Source: Nymphalis io (Eukaryota > Arthropoda > Insecta > Lepidoptera > Nymphalidae). Taken from it: 64,000 nt of DNA. A model generated the notes under the pieces. The model saw only the letters and a program-made list of their open reading frames with translations, had not been told where the DNA came from and did no database searches. Below, piece by piece: positions 10,201 through 19,477 of this stretch. Both the position numbers and the translations under genes were made by a program. The stretch lies in NCBI RefSeq assembly GCF_905147045.1, contig NC_065902.1, forward strand, positions 9,741,377 through 9,805,376, in the 5' to 3' direction. Position 1 is the first letter of the stretch, and every line of letters begins with the position of its first letter.

Positions 10201-11273
10201 CGACGGCGCTGGAGTTCTGAAGGTTGCGGATTTTGGGTTATCTCGTTCTGGGGTGTACGTGCACACCCGATCCCGTCCTGTACCCTTAAGATGGCTGGCT
10301 CCAGAGGCGATATACAACTCAAAATATTGGAGCGCAAGCGATGTTTGGGCTTTCGCTGTTTTGCTATGGGAGATTGCTACTCTAGGTATTTTGACTTTCT
10401 TATAACTACTTGAATACGTTGATCAAATCTTGTTAACATCATAACATCTTACCATTTGACATGACATTTTTGATTATAAATTATTAAATAAGCATATTTA
10501 ACCGATTTAATTAATATATGAATATTATAAAATTATAAATAAATATATGAATATATTATTCAATTATTTTAAATAATATATGAATATACTTTTTTTATTT
10601 GCATTAGGACGATATAGAAGCAAATAGACTATTTGTATTTGCTAACTTTCTCAACATTGAAAATAAAATAAATAACAATTGCGTTCAAAATTGATGCATC
10701 GAAAACCAAAACAAAACTATTTATAACAAATAAAATTATGGGTATATATTAAAGTTTTACACCATCAAGGGATATAGCATATATATTTTTTAATATAACT
10801 TTAATCCATGTTGTGACACAAAAGGACAAATGTATATATCTTGTCTTTACCTTTAAAATTCAAAATATATTTATTTACGTACGTTCTTACAAGCTTAAAA
10901 CGTCATTCATTATCTTACGACAAAATATAGTCAATTTGTTATTTATATCAAGTCTTATAACGTTATCTCTCTTTTTCTAGGCGGCTTTCCTTACGCTGAG
11001 TTAAGCAACCGAGAAGTTCCCCAATTCTTGTCAGAAGGAGGACGGCTGCCAAAGCCAGCGCGCGCTTCGCCCCGTCTCTACCAACTCATGACCGAATGTT
11101 GGTCCGAAAACGCCCAAGACAGACCAACGTTTACCGAAATCGTCGAGAAACTGACAGTCCAACAACAATTGTACGTTGATCTCGATTGTGTATTCCCTCC
11201 AATAGAGGACAACTTCACTACCCTTAGCGATTACGATTTCACAAAACAGAACGACATACACGTTGATCGGTGA
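4137..11273 (+). CDS. Receptor-type tyrosine kinase, C-terminal half (five joined exons)
   Basis: Joining exons 4137-4290, 6734-6994, 7557-7761, 10174-10385 and 10981-11273 gives one frame of 374 residues ending in TGA; all borders are GT-AG and the phases match (1, 1, 2, 1). Visible motifs: glycine loop GSGAFGRV (residues 23-30), catalytic Lys48 in VAAKML, probable helix-C Glu65, a kinase insert at about 105-185, HRDLAARN (206-213), DFG (226-228), APE (249-251) and a C-lobe ending in DRPTFTEIVEKL. All key catalytic residues are present, so the kinase should be active and would phosphorylate protein tyrosines at the inner face of the plasma membrane. HRDLAARN marks it as a tyrosine kinase; the split domain suggests a receptor of the FGFR/Torso/Cad96Ca-like group, but I cannot assign the orthologue. 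The ligand-binding and transmembrane exons are not in the window. The activation loop is short, with a single tyrosine (Tyr235). Confidence 0.88.
5790..5880 (-). repeat. SINE A-related decayed fragment in a kinase intron
   Basis: TCATCCCACGGCTGGGACTT, AGTTCATTCCACCACTCACG and TTTTTCTTCACGAGAT resemble the end and middle of family A with internal deletion. Confidence 0.5.
6425..6665 (+). mobile_element. Family C, decayed copy in a kinase intron
   Basis: The blocks AGTGTAGGTACCACCCACAA, TTTTGAAGGATGAGTGAGCC and GTTGCGCATTGGCGATATAA follow the family C order. It lies about 70 bases upstream of the kinase exon at 6734. Confidence 0.7.
6734..6994 (+). CDS. Kinase exon B: helix C, hinge and start of kinase insert
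   Basis: The acceptor is TTTACAG ending at 6733 and the donor is GTATGT at 6995. The exon encodes EEEMQDFLREIVMLKHVG (helix C with the salt-bridge Glu), HVIRLIACCTRRSPLIALLE (beta4-beta5) and the hinge APRGDLLTLLRAARGRR. A polar kinase insert then begins, rich in Ser, Gly, Glu and Arg. The RGDLLTLLRAAR pattern matches the hinge and helix D of FGFR/PDGFR-like receptors. Open frames on the opposite strand here are shadows. Confidence 0.88.
6995..7556 (+). other. Kinase intron after exon B
   Basis: A 562-base AT-rich intron ending in a strong pyrimidine tract (TTTTTTTCTCAG). It holds no recognisable element. Confidence 0.7.
7557..7761 (+). CDS. Kinase exon C: kinase insert and helix E
   Basis: The acceptor is TTTTTTCTCAG ending at 7556 and the donor is GTAAGA at 7762. 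The first half is an acidic insert with the tyrosine motifs EYTNLSD and KLYIDAN, plausible docking sites for SH2 proteins if phosphorylated. The second half is helix E (REYALQVALGMQHLEERGIT), ending inside the HRD motif, whose arginine codon is split over the next intron (CG|G). Confidence 0.87.
8920..9015 (+). repeat. Family C fragment
   Basis: GTTAGGGCTTTACAAAGG, TGGATGGGTACCATCCTCTA and TATTCTACCGCCAAGC match the start of family C only. Confidence 0.6.
9781..9990 (+). pseudogene. Decayed duplicate of the last kinase exon, inside an intron
   Basis: This stretch, in the intron between exons C and D, aligns with about 11025-11235 of the last exon. Long blocks are identical or nearly so, for example AGACAGACCAACGTTTACCG, TCGCCCCGTCTCTA and TGATCTCGA. 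The copy has lost about 5 bases after CTCTA and about 11 bases in the region encoding WSENA, so the kinase frame is broken. It diverges further at both ends, has no obvious acceptor, and its 3' end runs into a T-rich tract. It is most simply a partial tandem duplication or the remnant of a paralogous kinase copy, now non-coding. It is too broken to be an alternative terminal exon. Confidence 0.85.
10174..10385 (+). CDS. Kinase exon D: catalytic and activation loops
   Basis: The acceptor is TTTATTTCAG ending at 10173 and the donor is GTATTT at 10386. The exon encodes the catalytic loop DLAARNILVD, the DFGLSR magnesium motif, an activation loop with one tyrosine (SGVYVHTRSRPVP), RWLAPEAI, and helix F with SDVWAFAVLLWEIATL. 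The AAR in the catalytic loop is diagnostic of receptor-type tyrosine kinases. DFG through APE is 26 residues, about four fewer than in FGFR1. Confidence 0.9.
10386..10980 (+). other. Kinase intron after exon D
   Basis: A 595-base intron, very AT-rich, with several near-repeats of AATATATGAATAT (about 10515-10585). No other element was seen. Confidence 0.7.
10981..11273 (+). CDS. Kinase exon E: C-lobe end and C-terminal tail
   Basis: The acceptor is CTCTTTTTCTAG ending at 10980. The exon encodes GGFPYAELSNREV, GGRLPKPARASPRLYQLM, TECWSENAQDRPTFTEIVEKL (helices H and I with the conserved CW and RP) and a tail of about 40 residues containing YVDLD, FPPIEDN and SDYDF. Two tail tyrosines could be autophosphorylation sites. 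The stop codon is TGA at 11271-11273. A decayed partial copy of this exon lies upstream at about 9781-9990. Confidence 0.9.
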
Positions 11274-11454
11274 CATACTTAAAGACTGAATAATATTATT
11301 GTTGTTATTATTTCCAATGTTTTACATATTAAATGTACGTAAGCTGTAAAATTGTTTTTGTTTCAAAATCTTATTGTTGTTGTCCTTTCGTGAATGTATA
11401 CAATGTGTTCTTGTTAATTATAATATATGTATTTACATAACTTAGTTTATAAAC
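11274..11454 (+). other. Probable 3' UTR of the kinase gene with polyadenylation signal
   Basis: AT-rich sequence follows the kinase stop codon. An ATTAAA hexamer lies at 11328-11333 and is followed by T/G-rich runs (TTGTTTTTGTTTC, TTGTTGTTGTCC), a usual arrangement for cleavage and polyadenylation. The next element, a SINE, begins at about 11455. The transcript end itself cannot be seen. Confidence 0.4.
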
Positions 11455-11658
11455 GGACTGGTTGACATGGTTGTGGGTTCGATTCCCACCCAGGACAGAG
11501 ATTTGTGTGCATGAACATGTATGTTTGTCCTAAGTCGGGGTGTAATTATCTATATAAGTATGTATTTACAAAAGAAAAGTAGTATATCAGTTGTCTGGTT
11601 CCAAGGTAGTACAAGTTCTGCTTAGCTTGGGATCAGAGGGCGGTATGTGAAAAAAAAA
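11450..11658 (+). mobile_element. SINE family D copy just downstream of the kinase gene
   Basis: The head fragment TGGTTGACATGGTTGTGGGT with box B-like GGGTTCGATTCCCACCC is followed by GAACATGTATGTTTGTCCTA, AAGTAGTATATCAGTTGTCT and an A-rich tail. The head carries a deletion relative to the 58972 copy. Confidence 0.82.
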
Positions 11659-11814
11659 AAAAATCCATTGATGGTTCCAGATGTATTCCAGGTTATATTG
11701 TACATGAGATTGTTACTCACTAAAACCTTTGCGGTGGCCACCTTTGGCACGGTACGAAAACGGTATCATTTCAAAAATATGCGACCACTGCCCCTCTCGT
11801 GTTATGGAGTACTC

Positions 11815-11900
11815 CATGTGCTTTCAAATCAAATTGAATCAAAGTATTTTTATTCAAGTGCACTATTTTATAAGTACTTTTGAATTTTCACTTTGAACTT
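11815..11900 (+). repeat. Short dispersed repeat (LINE-end-like)
   Basis: The block TCAAATTGAATCAAAGTATT, TTTATTCAAGTGCACTAT, AGTACTTTTGAATTTTCAC resembles a common lepidopteran dispersed sequence with a slightly decayed copy here. The recognition is from memory. Confidence 0.4.
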
Positions 11901-12044
11901 TTATAAAATTCTCGCGTACTGTCCTAATAATAATTTAACTTGTTGAATTTTACAAAATAAGAAACTTGCCATCGCTTTATTACATTGATAAAAGAATGAA
12001 AACAATAAAATACAAGTAAATAATAATAAAACATTTATTATCTT

Positions 12045-12330
12045 ACTAGCTGTTGCCGCTTACTTCGCTAAGAATAAAACAAAATATAGTAAAAAATATT
12101 TAGAATTAAAAATTTATCCAATATGCTATTCAACGATATATGCGTTAGTCCAAATTTTGTTAGACCATAGTCCATCTTTCCAAGCTTGATTGGAATAAAA
12201 ACGCCCAAAAAAAAATAATATACCTACTTTAAAAAAAACACAATAACATCTTGTCCAAAATTTTATTCACAAAACCCCGTAACTTTTTATTATCTCGTCC
12301 TTGTTTCGAATTTCAGGTCAAGATTTGTAA
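12045..12330 (+). repeat. Probable decayed dispersed repeat
   Basis: TTACTAGCTGTTGCCGCTTA and CTTCGCTAAGAATA resemble the start of a common lepidopteran repeat (family F-like). The rest is AT-rich and poorly matched. Confidence 0.35.
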
Positions 12331-12404
12331 TCATATTAACTAGCCACTTAAGCCACTGGTAACTAGACCAACGCCTTTCACATTTTTATTAATAACAAGC
12401 ATGA

Positions 12405-12788
12405 AAGTTAATAATAATCAAATAATAATATCCAATACAACAATAATAACGATCTCAAAAGAGATTAAACGCGCAGTTGGCGCAGGAGATATTACAGTGC
12501 ACAAGTGTGTGCGTAAACACAGGTGCACTCTCTATTCCCTAACTCTCATAATCCGATGGGACGGCAATCCGACACGACCGGAAAGAGTTCAGGCGCATGA
12601 CCAACGGCTTTATGTGCTTTCCGAAGCACGGGAGTGTAGACACTTCCAACTTCCAGACTACAGGCTGCTACTGAGAATTTTCTGATAAAAAAACCCAATA
12701 ACTTTTTATTGGCCCGACCTGGGACTCAAACCCAGGACCTCCTTGTCTGCGGCCTTATACGAAGCTACTAGACCAACAAGGCAGTCAA
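12405..12788 (-). mobile_element. SINE family B copy
   Basis: This is a near full-length copy in reverse orientation. The tail of CAA/TAA repeats comes first, then GGTGCACTCTCTATTCCCTA, CAATCCGACACGACCGGAA and TCCAACTTCCAGACTACAGG. The tRNA-like head (CTAGACCAACAAGGCAGTCA) comes last. Confidence 0.85.
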
Positions 12789-13329
12789 ATAAATAAACAA
12801 ACAATACAAACATAAAAATATTTGACTAGTAATAAAGATATTACAATACAAACAAATTATCGTTATTTTACATACGAGTATTCGAAACTGCCTAATAAAG
12901 GTAATTAATGAAAATTTAAAAAATGTCACATTAGTATTATACTGATGTACGTAACAAAAAATATGAGAATATATTTAAAAAAAAAACATTTATTTTTATG
13001 GCCGTCGTTCGACAGTAAAAGTAACGCTCAATTTCAAATTCAATGAAAGACGAATTAAACATTAAGCAGTTGAATAGTAAACGATTGAAATGTTTTTTGT
13101 TACATTACGTGTTTCAAACTAACAATGTCCAATATAAACATACTGACGATTTCGAGTCTAAAAATTAAAAAGTAAGTATTTTTCCCCTTTTTTCTATGAA
13201 ATAGCTGATAAACGTTCATAATTAATTATGTAATAGTTTATTGATGGTGTACTCCTATATTGCATATTATATATAATATATTGCATAAATATGTGCGAAA
13301 ACACGCAATCGGTATAATATAATATTCAT

Positions 13330-13427
13330 TCTCACATTCCGATGGGATGGGCAAGCCGCCTTTACGTCCTTTGCGGGGCACGGAAGTGTAGACTGCCGGT
13401 TCTAGACTCCGGGGTGTTACTAAGAAT
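13330..13427 (-). mobile_element. SINE family B fragment in a composite block
   Basis: The reverse-oriented blocks CTCACATTCCGATGGGATGG, TTTGCGGGGCACGGAAGTGT and CTAGACTCCGGGGTGTTACT are the middle of family B. They join directly to the family A tail. Confidence 0.7.
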
Positions 13428-13515
13428 AAGTAACAGCCTGTGAATGTCCCACTGCTGGGCTAAGGCCTCTTCTCCTTTTTTGAGGAGAAGGCTTGGAACT
13501 TATTCCACCACGCTG
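13428..13515 (-). mobile_element. SINE family A fragment in a composite block
   Basis: The reverse-oriented tail blocks GTAACAGCCTGTGAATGTCC, ACTGCTGGGCTAAGGCCTCT and GCTTGGAACTTATTCCACCA match family A. The fragment stops at CACGCTG and passes into a family B head-like piece (CTGGTCTGGTGGCT). Confidence 0.8.
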
Positions 13516-13685
13516 GTCTGGTGGCTATGTATTAAAACTGAAATGACCTATGAAGGCATGATCTATAAAATATGTTTTACAAAAAACATCAAAGTTTAAA
13601 GGCACTAATGATCAGTGTAAGGAAGTACTTATACCCTTTTATTTTCAGAAACTTACTCTTTATTTATTAACATTCAACGATTGAC

Positions 13686-14384
13686 ATGTACAAGGTATGT
13701 TTGGAAATCATTGTAATGTCAATTTTCAAATTTGGAATACTGGATGCAAAATGGCCAAATCCCAAAAAAGACACATTGGTATTCATCGCTAATCCCGTGG
13801 AAGCCGACATGCCAGGACACTGGATACCGTTAAGCATTGTAAAAGTTATGTTACAAGGAACCACTAAAAATGATATAAAAAAGTTAGCTCATATTGAAAC
13901 GGTATTAGCGAGAACATCCACAAGAATGATGACGACAAAAGCAACAACCACAACGACCACGACAACAACGACTCAAACACCGACCACGCCAATAACGACA
14001 GTGACAACAACAAAGGATGAAGTTCCTTCTACGACTACGCCAACAACGAGTACTACAAAAACAACGACGACTACACCTCCGCCACCACCAACAGCGCTAC
14101 CTCCGGATACAGAAACGACACCTACTACAACAACGACGACACCGACAACAACAACTACTGAAGCATCAACTATGACATTAACAACGATAACGACTCCGAC
14201 CACAACTACAACCCCGACAACAACTACAACCCCGACAACAACTACGACCCCGACAACAACTACGACCCCGACAACAACTACGACCACGATAACAACAACG
14301 ACTCCGACAACAACAACGACCCCAACAACCACAACGACCCCAACAACAACAACGACCCCGACGACAACAACTACCCCAACAACA

Positions 14385-14419
<35 letters not shown>

Positions 14420-14495
14420 ACCGACAACTACAACAAAACAAGGCCCAAAACGTGGTAAACCAATCACAGACGCTCACGAAAATAGGAATAATTAG
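13686..14495 (+). CDS. Threonine-rich mucin-like protein, probably secreted
   Basis: This is a single open frame of 269 residues. The first ATG after an in-frame stop (TAA, 13668-13670) is at 13686. Residues 1 to about 21 are fairly hydrophobic (VCLEIIVMSIFKFGILDA) and could act as a signal peptide or anchor, though it contains charged residues. Residues 22-77 are a non-repetitive domain I do not recognise (AKWPNPKKDT, EADMPGHWIPL). Residues 78-250 are almost pure Thr with Pro in TTTTTP repeats, a dense O-glycosylation substrate as in mucins, glue proteins and peritrophic matrix proteins. The tail is basic (KQGPKRGKP). Thr codons vary freely at the third base through most of the repeat, which favours selection on protein; the end is a pure ACT run. 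An acceptor-like TTTTATTTTCAG ends at 13648, so an untranslated upstream exon is possible. AATAAA follows at 14553. Confidence 0.68.
14382..14420 (+). repeat. (ACT)n trinucleotide tract inside the threonine-rich ORF
   Basis: An uninterrupted run of ACT units encodes polythreonine. Unlike the mixed Thr codons before it, this run is a perfect microsatellite, so it probably varies in length between individuals without breaking the frame. Confidence 0.85.
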
Positions 14496-14552
14496 ATTAT
14501 AAATAATCTTCGTTTTGTCTAGAACTTATTTTGTACAAAGTTTTAAAATAGA

Positions 14553-14558
14553 AATAAA
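14553..14558 (+). promoter_or_regulatory. Polyadenylation signal AATAAA for the threonine-rich gene
   Basis: A canonical AATAAA lies 58 bases after the stop of the threonine-rich ORF. This supports a short 3' UTR and a real transcript on this strand. Confidence 0.5.
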
Positions 14559-14809
14559 TAATCAATTTATAATAATAACCCACAAAGAGTTTCGTATTTT
14601 ATTTATATTATATAATTATTTATATTATATAAATATAATTATATAAGCGAGTTTACATTTCTTATATTTGAGGGTATTTTGTTAAAAGTTGCACTCCTTC
14701 AAATGTGATCATTTTTTTGCCATAGTTCGTAGGTAGGACAATGACATGCGTGCTGCATTTAGACTATTGTTTTATTTTAGTAAAAGTTACTTTAGTACGG
14801 ACACTTTTT

Positions 14810-15043
14810 TCAAGGGTTTTTTTGATAAAGATGCCAAATATTGTAAATATATAATTGTCGAATATTAATTATTTTGGTTTTGGTGTAGATTTTAATGATT
14901 GGAGTAAAATATGGGTAATTAAAGAGCATTTTGATAATTTTGTTTTGTACAAGTTGAACGTCAGCTAGTTTTTTTTTGGCAGCACTGCCCCATACTTCAA
15001 TTAAGTACGAAAGATGTGGTTTAACCAGGGTATTATGGATCAT
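14810..15043 (-). mobile_element. Non-LTR retrotransposon fragment, reverse transcriptase C-terminal part
   Basis: The minus-strand frame of about 77 residues contains LVKPHLSYLIEVWGSAAKKK followed by LADVQLVQNKIIKML. This is the conserved region after the palm of CR1/Jockey-like reverse transcriptases (the usual pattern is HxHLxYxxxxWG, then LQxxQNKAIR). Only this scrap is open, so it is a 5'- and 3'-truncated dead copy. Confidence 0.75.
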
Positions 15044-15180
15044 GTGTCGATTTTATTGGACATTATTCTATTAAGCACCTTTTATATAATTATACCTACA
15101 AACGTACATTATGTCTATGTGTGAAAGAGATGGCGTATTTAAACTATTACGAAAAAGTTTACGTTCTGTAAGAACAAACT

Positions 15181-15200
15181 AAGTAAGTAAGTAAGTAAAT
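15181..15200 (+). repeat. (TAAG)n microsatellite
   Basis: About five tandem TAAG units. Confidence 0.85.
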
Positions 15201-15420
15201 TGCACCGCTGAACGACCAAACAGTGCACTTTTGGTATAGATTAAAAAAAAAAAACAAATAGACATGAGGTACAAGTATTTTACGCGGTAGGTTTTGTGCT
15301 TAGAAATATTTTTTCAACACAAACAAAGAACTATATTTGGTTGATTTGATTCTGTAATTCTGTGCACTTCTGTTGTATTTGAAGTCAGTTTAATTCTTTT
15401 CTTTATCAAACTAAAAATAT

Positions 15421-15540
15421 ACAGTACAGTACAGTAACAGCCTGTGAATGTCCCACTCCTGAGCTAAGGCCTCCTCTCCCTTTTGAGGAGAGGGTTTGGA
15501 GCTTATTCCACCACGCTGCTCCAATGCGGGTTGGTGGAAG
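15421..15540 (-). mobile_element. SINE family A, 3' part
   Basis: A TACAG repeat tail is followed by GTAACAGCCTGTGAATGTCC, AAGGCCTCCTCTCCCTTTTG and CTGCTCCAATGCGGGTTGGT. It is 5'-truncated. Confidence 0.85.
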
Positions 15541-16304
15541 TAAAAGTATATATGTTGAACTAAAAATATATATGTTTACAAATAATAAATAATAAATCAC
15601 ATATATACATGAAAATCTTTTTATCAAATAAATTGGCAGATTGTTGCCAATTTTTAAAGCTGACCAGATAAAAAATCGTTTTCGCAACAAAATTGAGAAC
15701 CATAATTACGGACAGCGGCAACCCATCATAATTTAGATGCTGTAAGTTTTTGTTTTCTTATTTCAGATTTTACGGCAATATTTACCCACGTTGTTTTATT
15801 ATTTTAAGGATGATTAAAATTTGAAACTAAATACATTTCATATTTTAATATTTGTAACTAACCGTCTACCGTGACCGTCCTAGACGTCAGGAAAAGTAAA
15901 ATGGCCGCCAAATTCTTTTTCACAAAGATTGCTGGCAGTAGCCTCTCTGCCGATTTTTCTCCTTATTACAATGATACTTCTAAAAAAGAGCTTCTCATTT
16001 CTAAAAAGAGTTATATTAAGCAAAATTAAAATTAACATTAATTTATTCGGGATGCATCGAATTTAAGCGCCAAACTGGATTCTAGTCCCACCTTGATTAA
16101 CGACTGGAACGGCTGGTGTTTGTAATTCCTTTTCCTAAGGGTATAATTTATACCGACCAGCTCTCTTCATTTTTTTTTAATCATCGCATTTGTTTGTTTT
16201 ATTCAATGGGTTCTTGTGAAAAAAGAACACAACTGCAACTAAATCTTGCGTTAGTTATTTAGTGCAAGTAAGTTAATATGACGGTTACGTTTGAATTGAT
16301 TATT

Positions 16305-16505
16305 TGGTGGTAGGGCTTTGTTATTCCATCGCTAAATAGCACTGCTGAGTATTGTTGTGTTTAGGTTTAGGGGTGAGTGGCCAGACAGGCACAAGGGACA
16401 TAATATATAGTACTTCCTTACTTAATTAAAATTTCTTACAGCACCAATTTTAATGGTCGGTAGTAATAATTTATCAACAGGTGGCTCATTTGTCAGTCAC
16501 GCTAA
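16305..16505 (+). mobile_element. Family C, decayed copy with internal deletion
   Basis: TTGGTGGTAGGGCTTTGTTA, GAGTATTGTTGTGTTTAGGT, AGGCACAAGGGACATAAT and CAACAGGTGGCTCATTTGTC keep the family C order. Confidence 0.7.
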
Positions 16506-16552
16506 CCTATTCATGTTTAAATTTTTGATAAGGTTGAAGTATTAATAATTTT

Positions 16553-16795
16553 TGGAGCTTATTCCACCTCGCTGCTCCAATGCGGGTTGGTGGAATATAC
16601 ATGTAGAAGAATTTCAGTGAAATTCGACACATGCAGGTTTTCTCACGACGTTTTCCTTCACCTTCAAGCACGAGATGAATTATAATAACAAATTAAGCAC
16701 ATGTAATTTACAGTGGTGCTTGCCCGGGCTTAAACCCACGATCATCGGTTAAGATTCACGCGTTCTTACCACTGGGTCATCTCGGCTTTATAATA
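16553..16795 (-). mobile_element. SINE family A, lacking its 3' end
   Basis: The reverse-oriented copy runs from GGAGCTTATTCCACCTCGCT through TTCTCACGACGTTTTCCTTC to the tRNA-like head (ACCACTGGGTCATCTCGGCT). The terminal ~100 bases seen in other copies are missing. Confidence 0.85.
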
Positions 16796-17439
16796 TTATG
16801 ATTAATAATAATAATTAATCCAGTACCTGTCTTGATAAATCCGATACGTTATTTATTGGGAGCATTTACAATCCTATGGGTCCCATTATCATGGAGCGGT
16901 GACGTTTTTCCTCTATAAATAACGTTGTAACGCTTAATATGATAATTTGAAAATGATATGATCCGTTTTAATTATTACAAGCCCTTAAATTATTTTTAAA
17001 AAGCCCTTATTAGTCATCACTGAACAATATAAAACAAGTCTAGACACGCATACAAAACAAAAGAAGTTATCAATAAAGCGTTCTGAACTACAATAGCCCT
17101 TCAAACCGGACAGACGGCGCCACCCATAAAACATAAATCTCGACGTATTGTTTACTCAAAAGCCATTTCTACCCTTATCTGATCCCTGATAAGCAACCTG
17201 TTGAGTCAGAACCGGCACCGTGTAAGGCAACGAAACACCGTGCGCTAAGTTTTAATACGTTATTTGAAATAGTTCATTTTGTTCTAAGCTTCGATAACGT
17301 TCTTTCATTTTCTCTTAAAATATATTCATTAAATGTATATTATCGATTCTATTGCGGCATGTTTGCCTTATCGGGAAAGGTCTGCCATTTTTTGTTTTAT
17401 TTATTTCAGTTTATTTTTTATATGTATGTGTGCAACAGA

Positions 17440-17464
17440 GAAATTTATTTATTTATTTATTTGG
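17440..17464 (+). repeat. (ATTT)n microsatellite
   Basis: About five ATTT units followed by GGGAAACA. This could be the tail of a LINE fragment lying on the minus strand next to it. Confidence 0.8.
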
Positions 17465-17581
17465 GAAACATACAGCATAATATAATACATAAAATTTAGT
17501 AACAAAATAAATTTCACTTAAGCCAACAAAGTTTCCACTTATACAAACAAACATGGAGTGAACCTAACGATAACAAGTTAT

Positions 17582-17794
17582 TTAACAATTTATTAAGATA
17601 TATGAATAAAGTATTAAAAATAATTTAAAACAGAAAAAAAAAAAAACGATAAGTAACTGACAAATACAGCTTTTTAGAGCTTCTTTGAACTTAAATAAAT
17701 TTTCGTTAAATATATCTATACTAGTGTAGCGTTTATTATGATTGTCACATGCTCTTACTAAAAAGCGATTTTTAGCATAGTTCGTTCTACACAT
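17582..17794 (-). mobile_element. Possible LINE reverse transcriptase 3' end
   Basis: The minus-strand frame reads MCRTNYAKNRFLVRACDNHN, then IDIFNENLFKFKEALKS. The final ...IDIFN...FK..LK pattern resembles the extreme C-terminus of Jockey/CR1-like reverse transcriptases. ATTT repeats and an A-rich stretch lie near the expected 3' end. The match is weak. Confidence 0.35.
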
Positions 17795-19477
17795 TGGGAC
17801 ATAAAAGGTATGTTTTGAACGGGCAATGGAATGTGAGACTTTACAACACTATTGTTTTTTAAATTAAGCATTGCTGTTTAGTTTATGTAGTTTAATCTGA
17901 ATGAAGTAACATTTAACCTTACTTTTTCATTAATACTATTAGAAAGGGCAGAAACAGAGACGCTTTATGACTTACGTTATACGTAACGTTACAATCCTCG
18001 TTAAGGAATTATTATTGTAATTGTATTATAGTAAGTTCAGACGTTTAATAATCATTTGTGAGTTCGATTTCCACATTTATTTTTATATTATTTATATAAA
18101 TATGACAAAAAATTAAAATTAAAATAACAAAATACACATTACAAATTTAAAGCAGAAACACGCCGTCTAAAAGATTGTCCTGTGGCATTGTACCAAAGAC
18201 GCTGGCACTGTTGCCTCTCTGCACCGCTAGACTCAGCCTTTGGGCTAAATAAGCGCCTTGGATCACCAGAAGTGTGGACCAGTTTCTTAGAAATATATTT
18301 TATGTTTCTTTTTGTATCGGACGACCATGGACCCAATGTTTCAAAACCCAGCCCCGCAAATTCATATTCGTTGCATAAAAGTGAATATTTGCGGCTTAAC
18401 TAATAATATATTAGTTAAGTTTAAGTTAACAATTAAAGCTATCAATAGAAGTATATTATATATAGTGCAAATGATGAATGAACTTTTTTATATAAATAAT
18501 CTGTCTTAAAATGACCACAATATAATTTAGTGTGGTTTGGAAAAGCGTTTATTATTTTTTATTTATCGTCAATACTAATTGGACAGAGTATAAAATTAAT
18601 TTCATATATTATTTGTAATTATGTATAAAAATTAAACAATATTCATGATTTGTCGCGCGTTTCGTGGCCAAGCAAAGAGAGGCTTCTCGGAATAATCATC
18701 CATATAATTAAGCTTTAAAATTGCCTTTTAAAACAAGCTATTGTTTAATTTTGTTTAACAATTCTCATAATAAAAGTAAATCCGAAGAACTTCTTGAGTA
18801 GTCTAGTATGCCATAATTCAGGCGCCATAATCATTAAAAAAAAACCTTAATTACATACTTAGTAAAAAATACAAATAGATAATAAATAAAATATACAAAA
18901 GATAAAATAATAACAATTTTCTTACGTAATGTCCACTTAAAATAACTAACTCATTTCACGAAATTCTATTTTGCTTACAAAAAATTGGTAGTAGATACAA
19001 AATTTTAGAACGAAACTAAAAATTCTTTAAATAACTAATTTAAACCAAATAAAACTCAATCGTAAGCAATTAACAAAAACTTAAGTCGATTTTAAGAATG
19101 CAATCAATCGAAAAAGTTTACGTATTCTCGATGGTTAGTAACCGAGAAGGAGTCATTATACGTCATTACATGAGAACAGGGTGACCATGACTATTTAAAA
19201 AAAATAGTGTTGCCATTTGTTAATAAAAAAATTATAAATTAACTGTATCGTTGGCTTAGTAATTGTGAAACGACTCTGTTTCTATCTATCTTTATATCCA
19301 AATCGCAACGTGTAAAATGAATTTCAGTATGATTTTAATCTCGAGAATCGTAGAACTGTAGCGTCTAAGCAAAATAATTTATTTTAAATATTTCGTTTTA
19401 TTTTACACTGCTTTTTTATTTTTTTTGCAATGTTACACTTTTGATGCAAGCTTAAAACAGATATACAACGAATCTCT

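Noticed and set aside
10123..10413. 96-residue + frame overlapping the catalytic-loop exon
   Set aside because: It is in the wrong frame. The other frame carries the catalytic-loop, DFG and APE motifs.
11031..11276. Minus-strand frame over the last kinase exon
   Set aside because: Shadow of exon E.
13973..14477. Long antisense frames of nearly pure Val/Gly or Ser/Cys opposite the threonine-rich ORF
   Set aside because: They are the mirror of the Thr codon array. The sense strand has the unique N-terminal domain, a stop-defined start and a polyadenylation signal.
18139..18403. Frames on both strands around 18.2 kb
   Set aside because: The region is more GC-balanced than its surroundings, but neither translation matches a family I can name and no splice sites support an exon.
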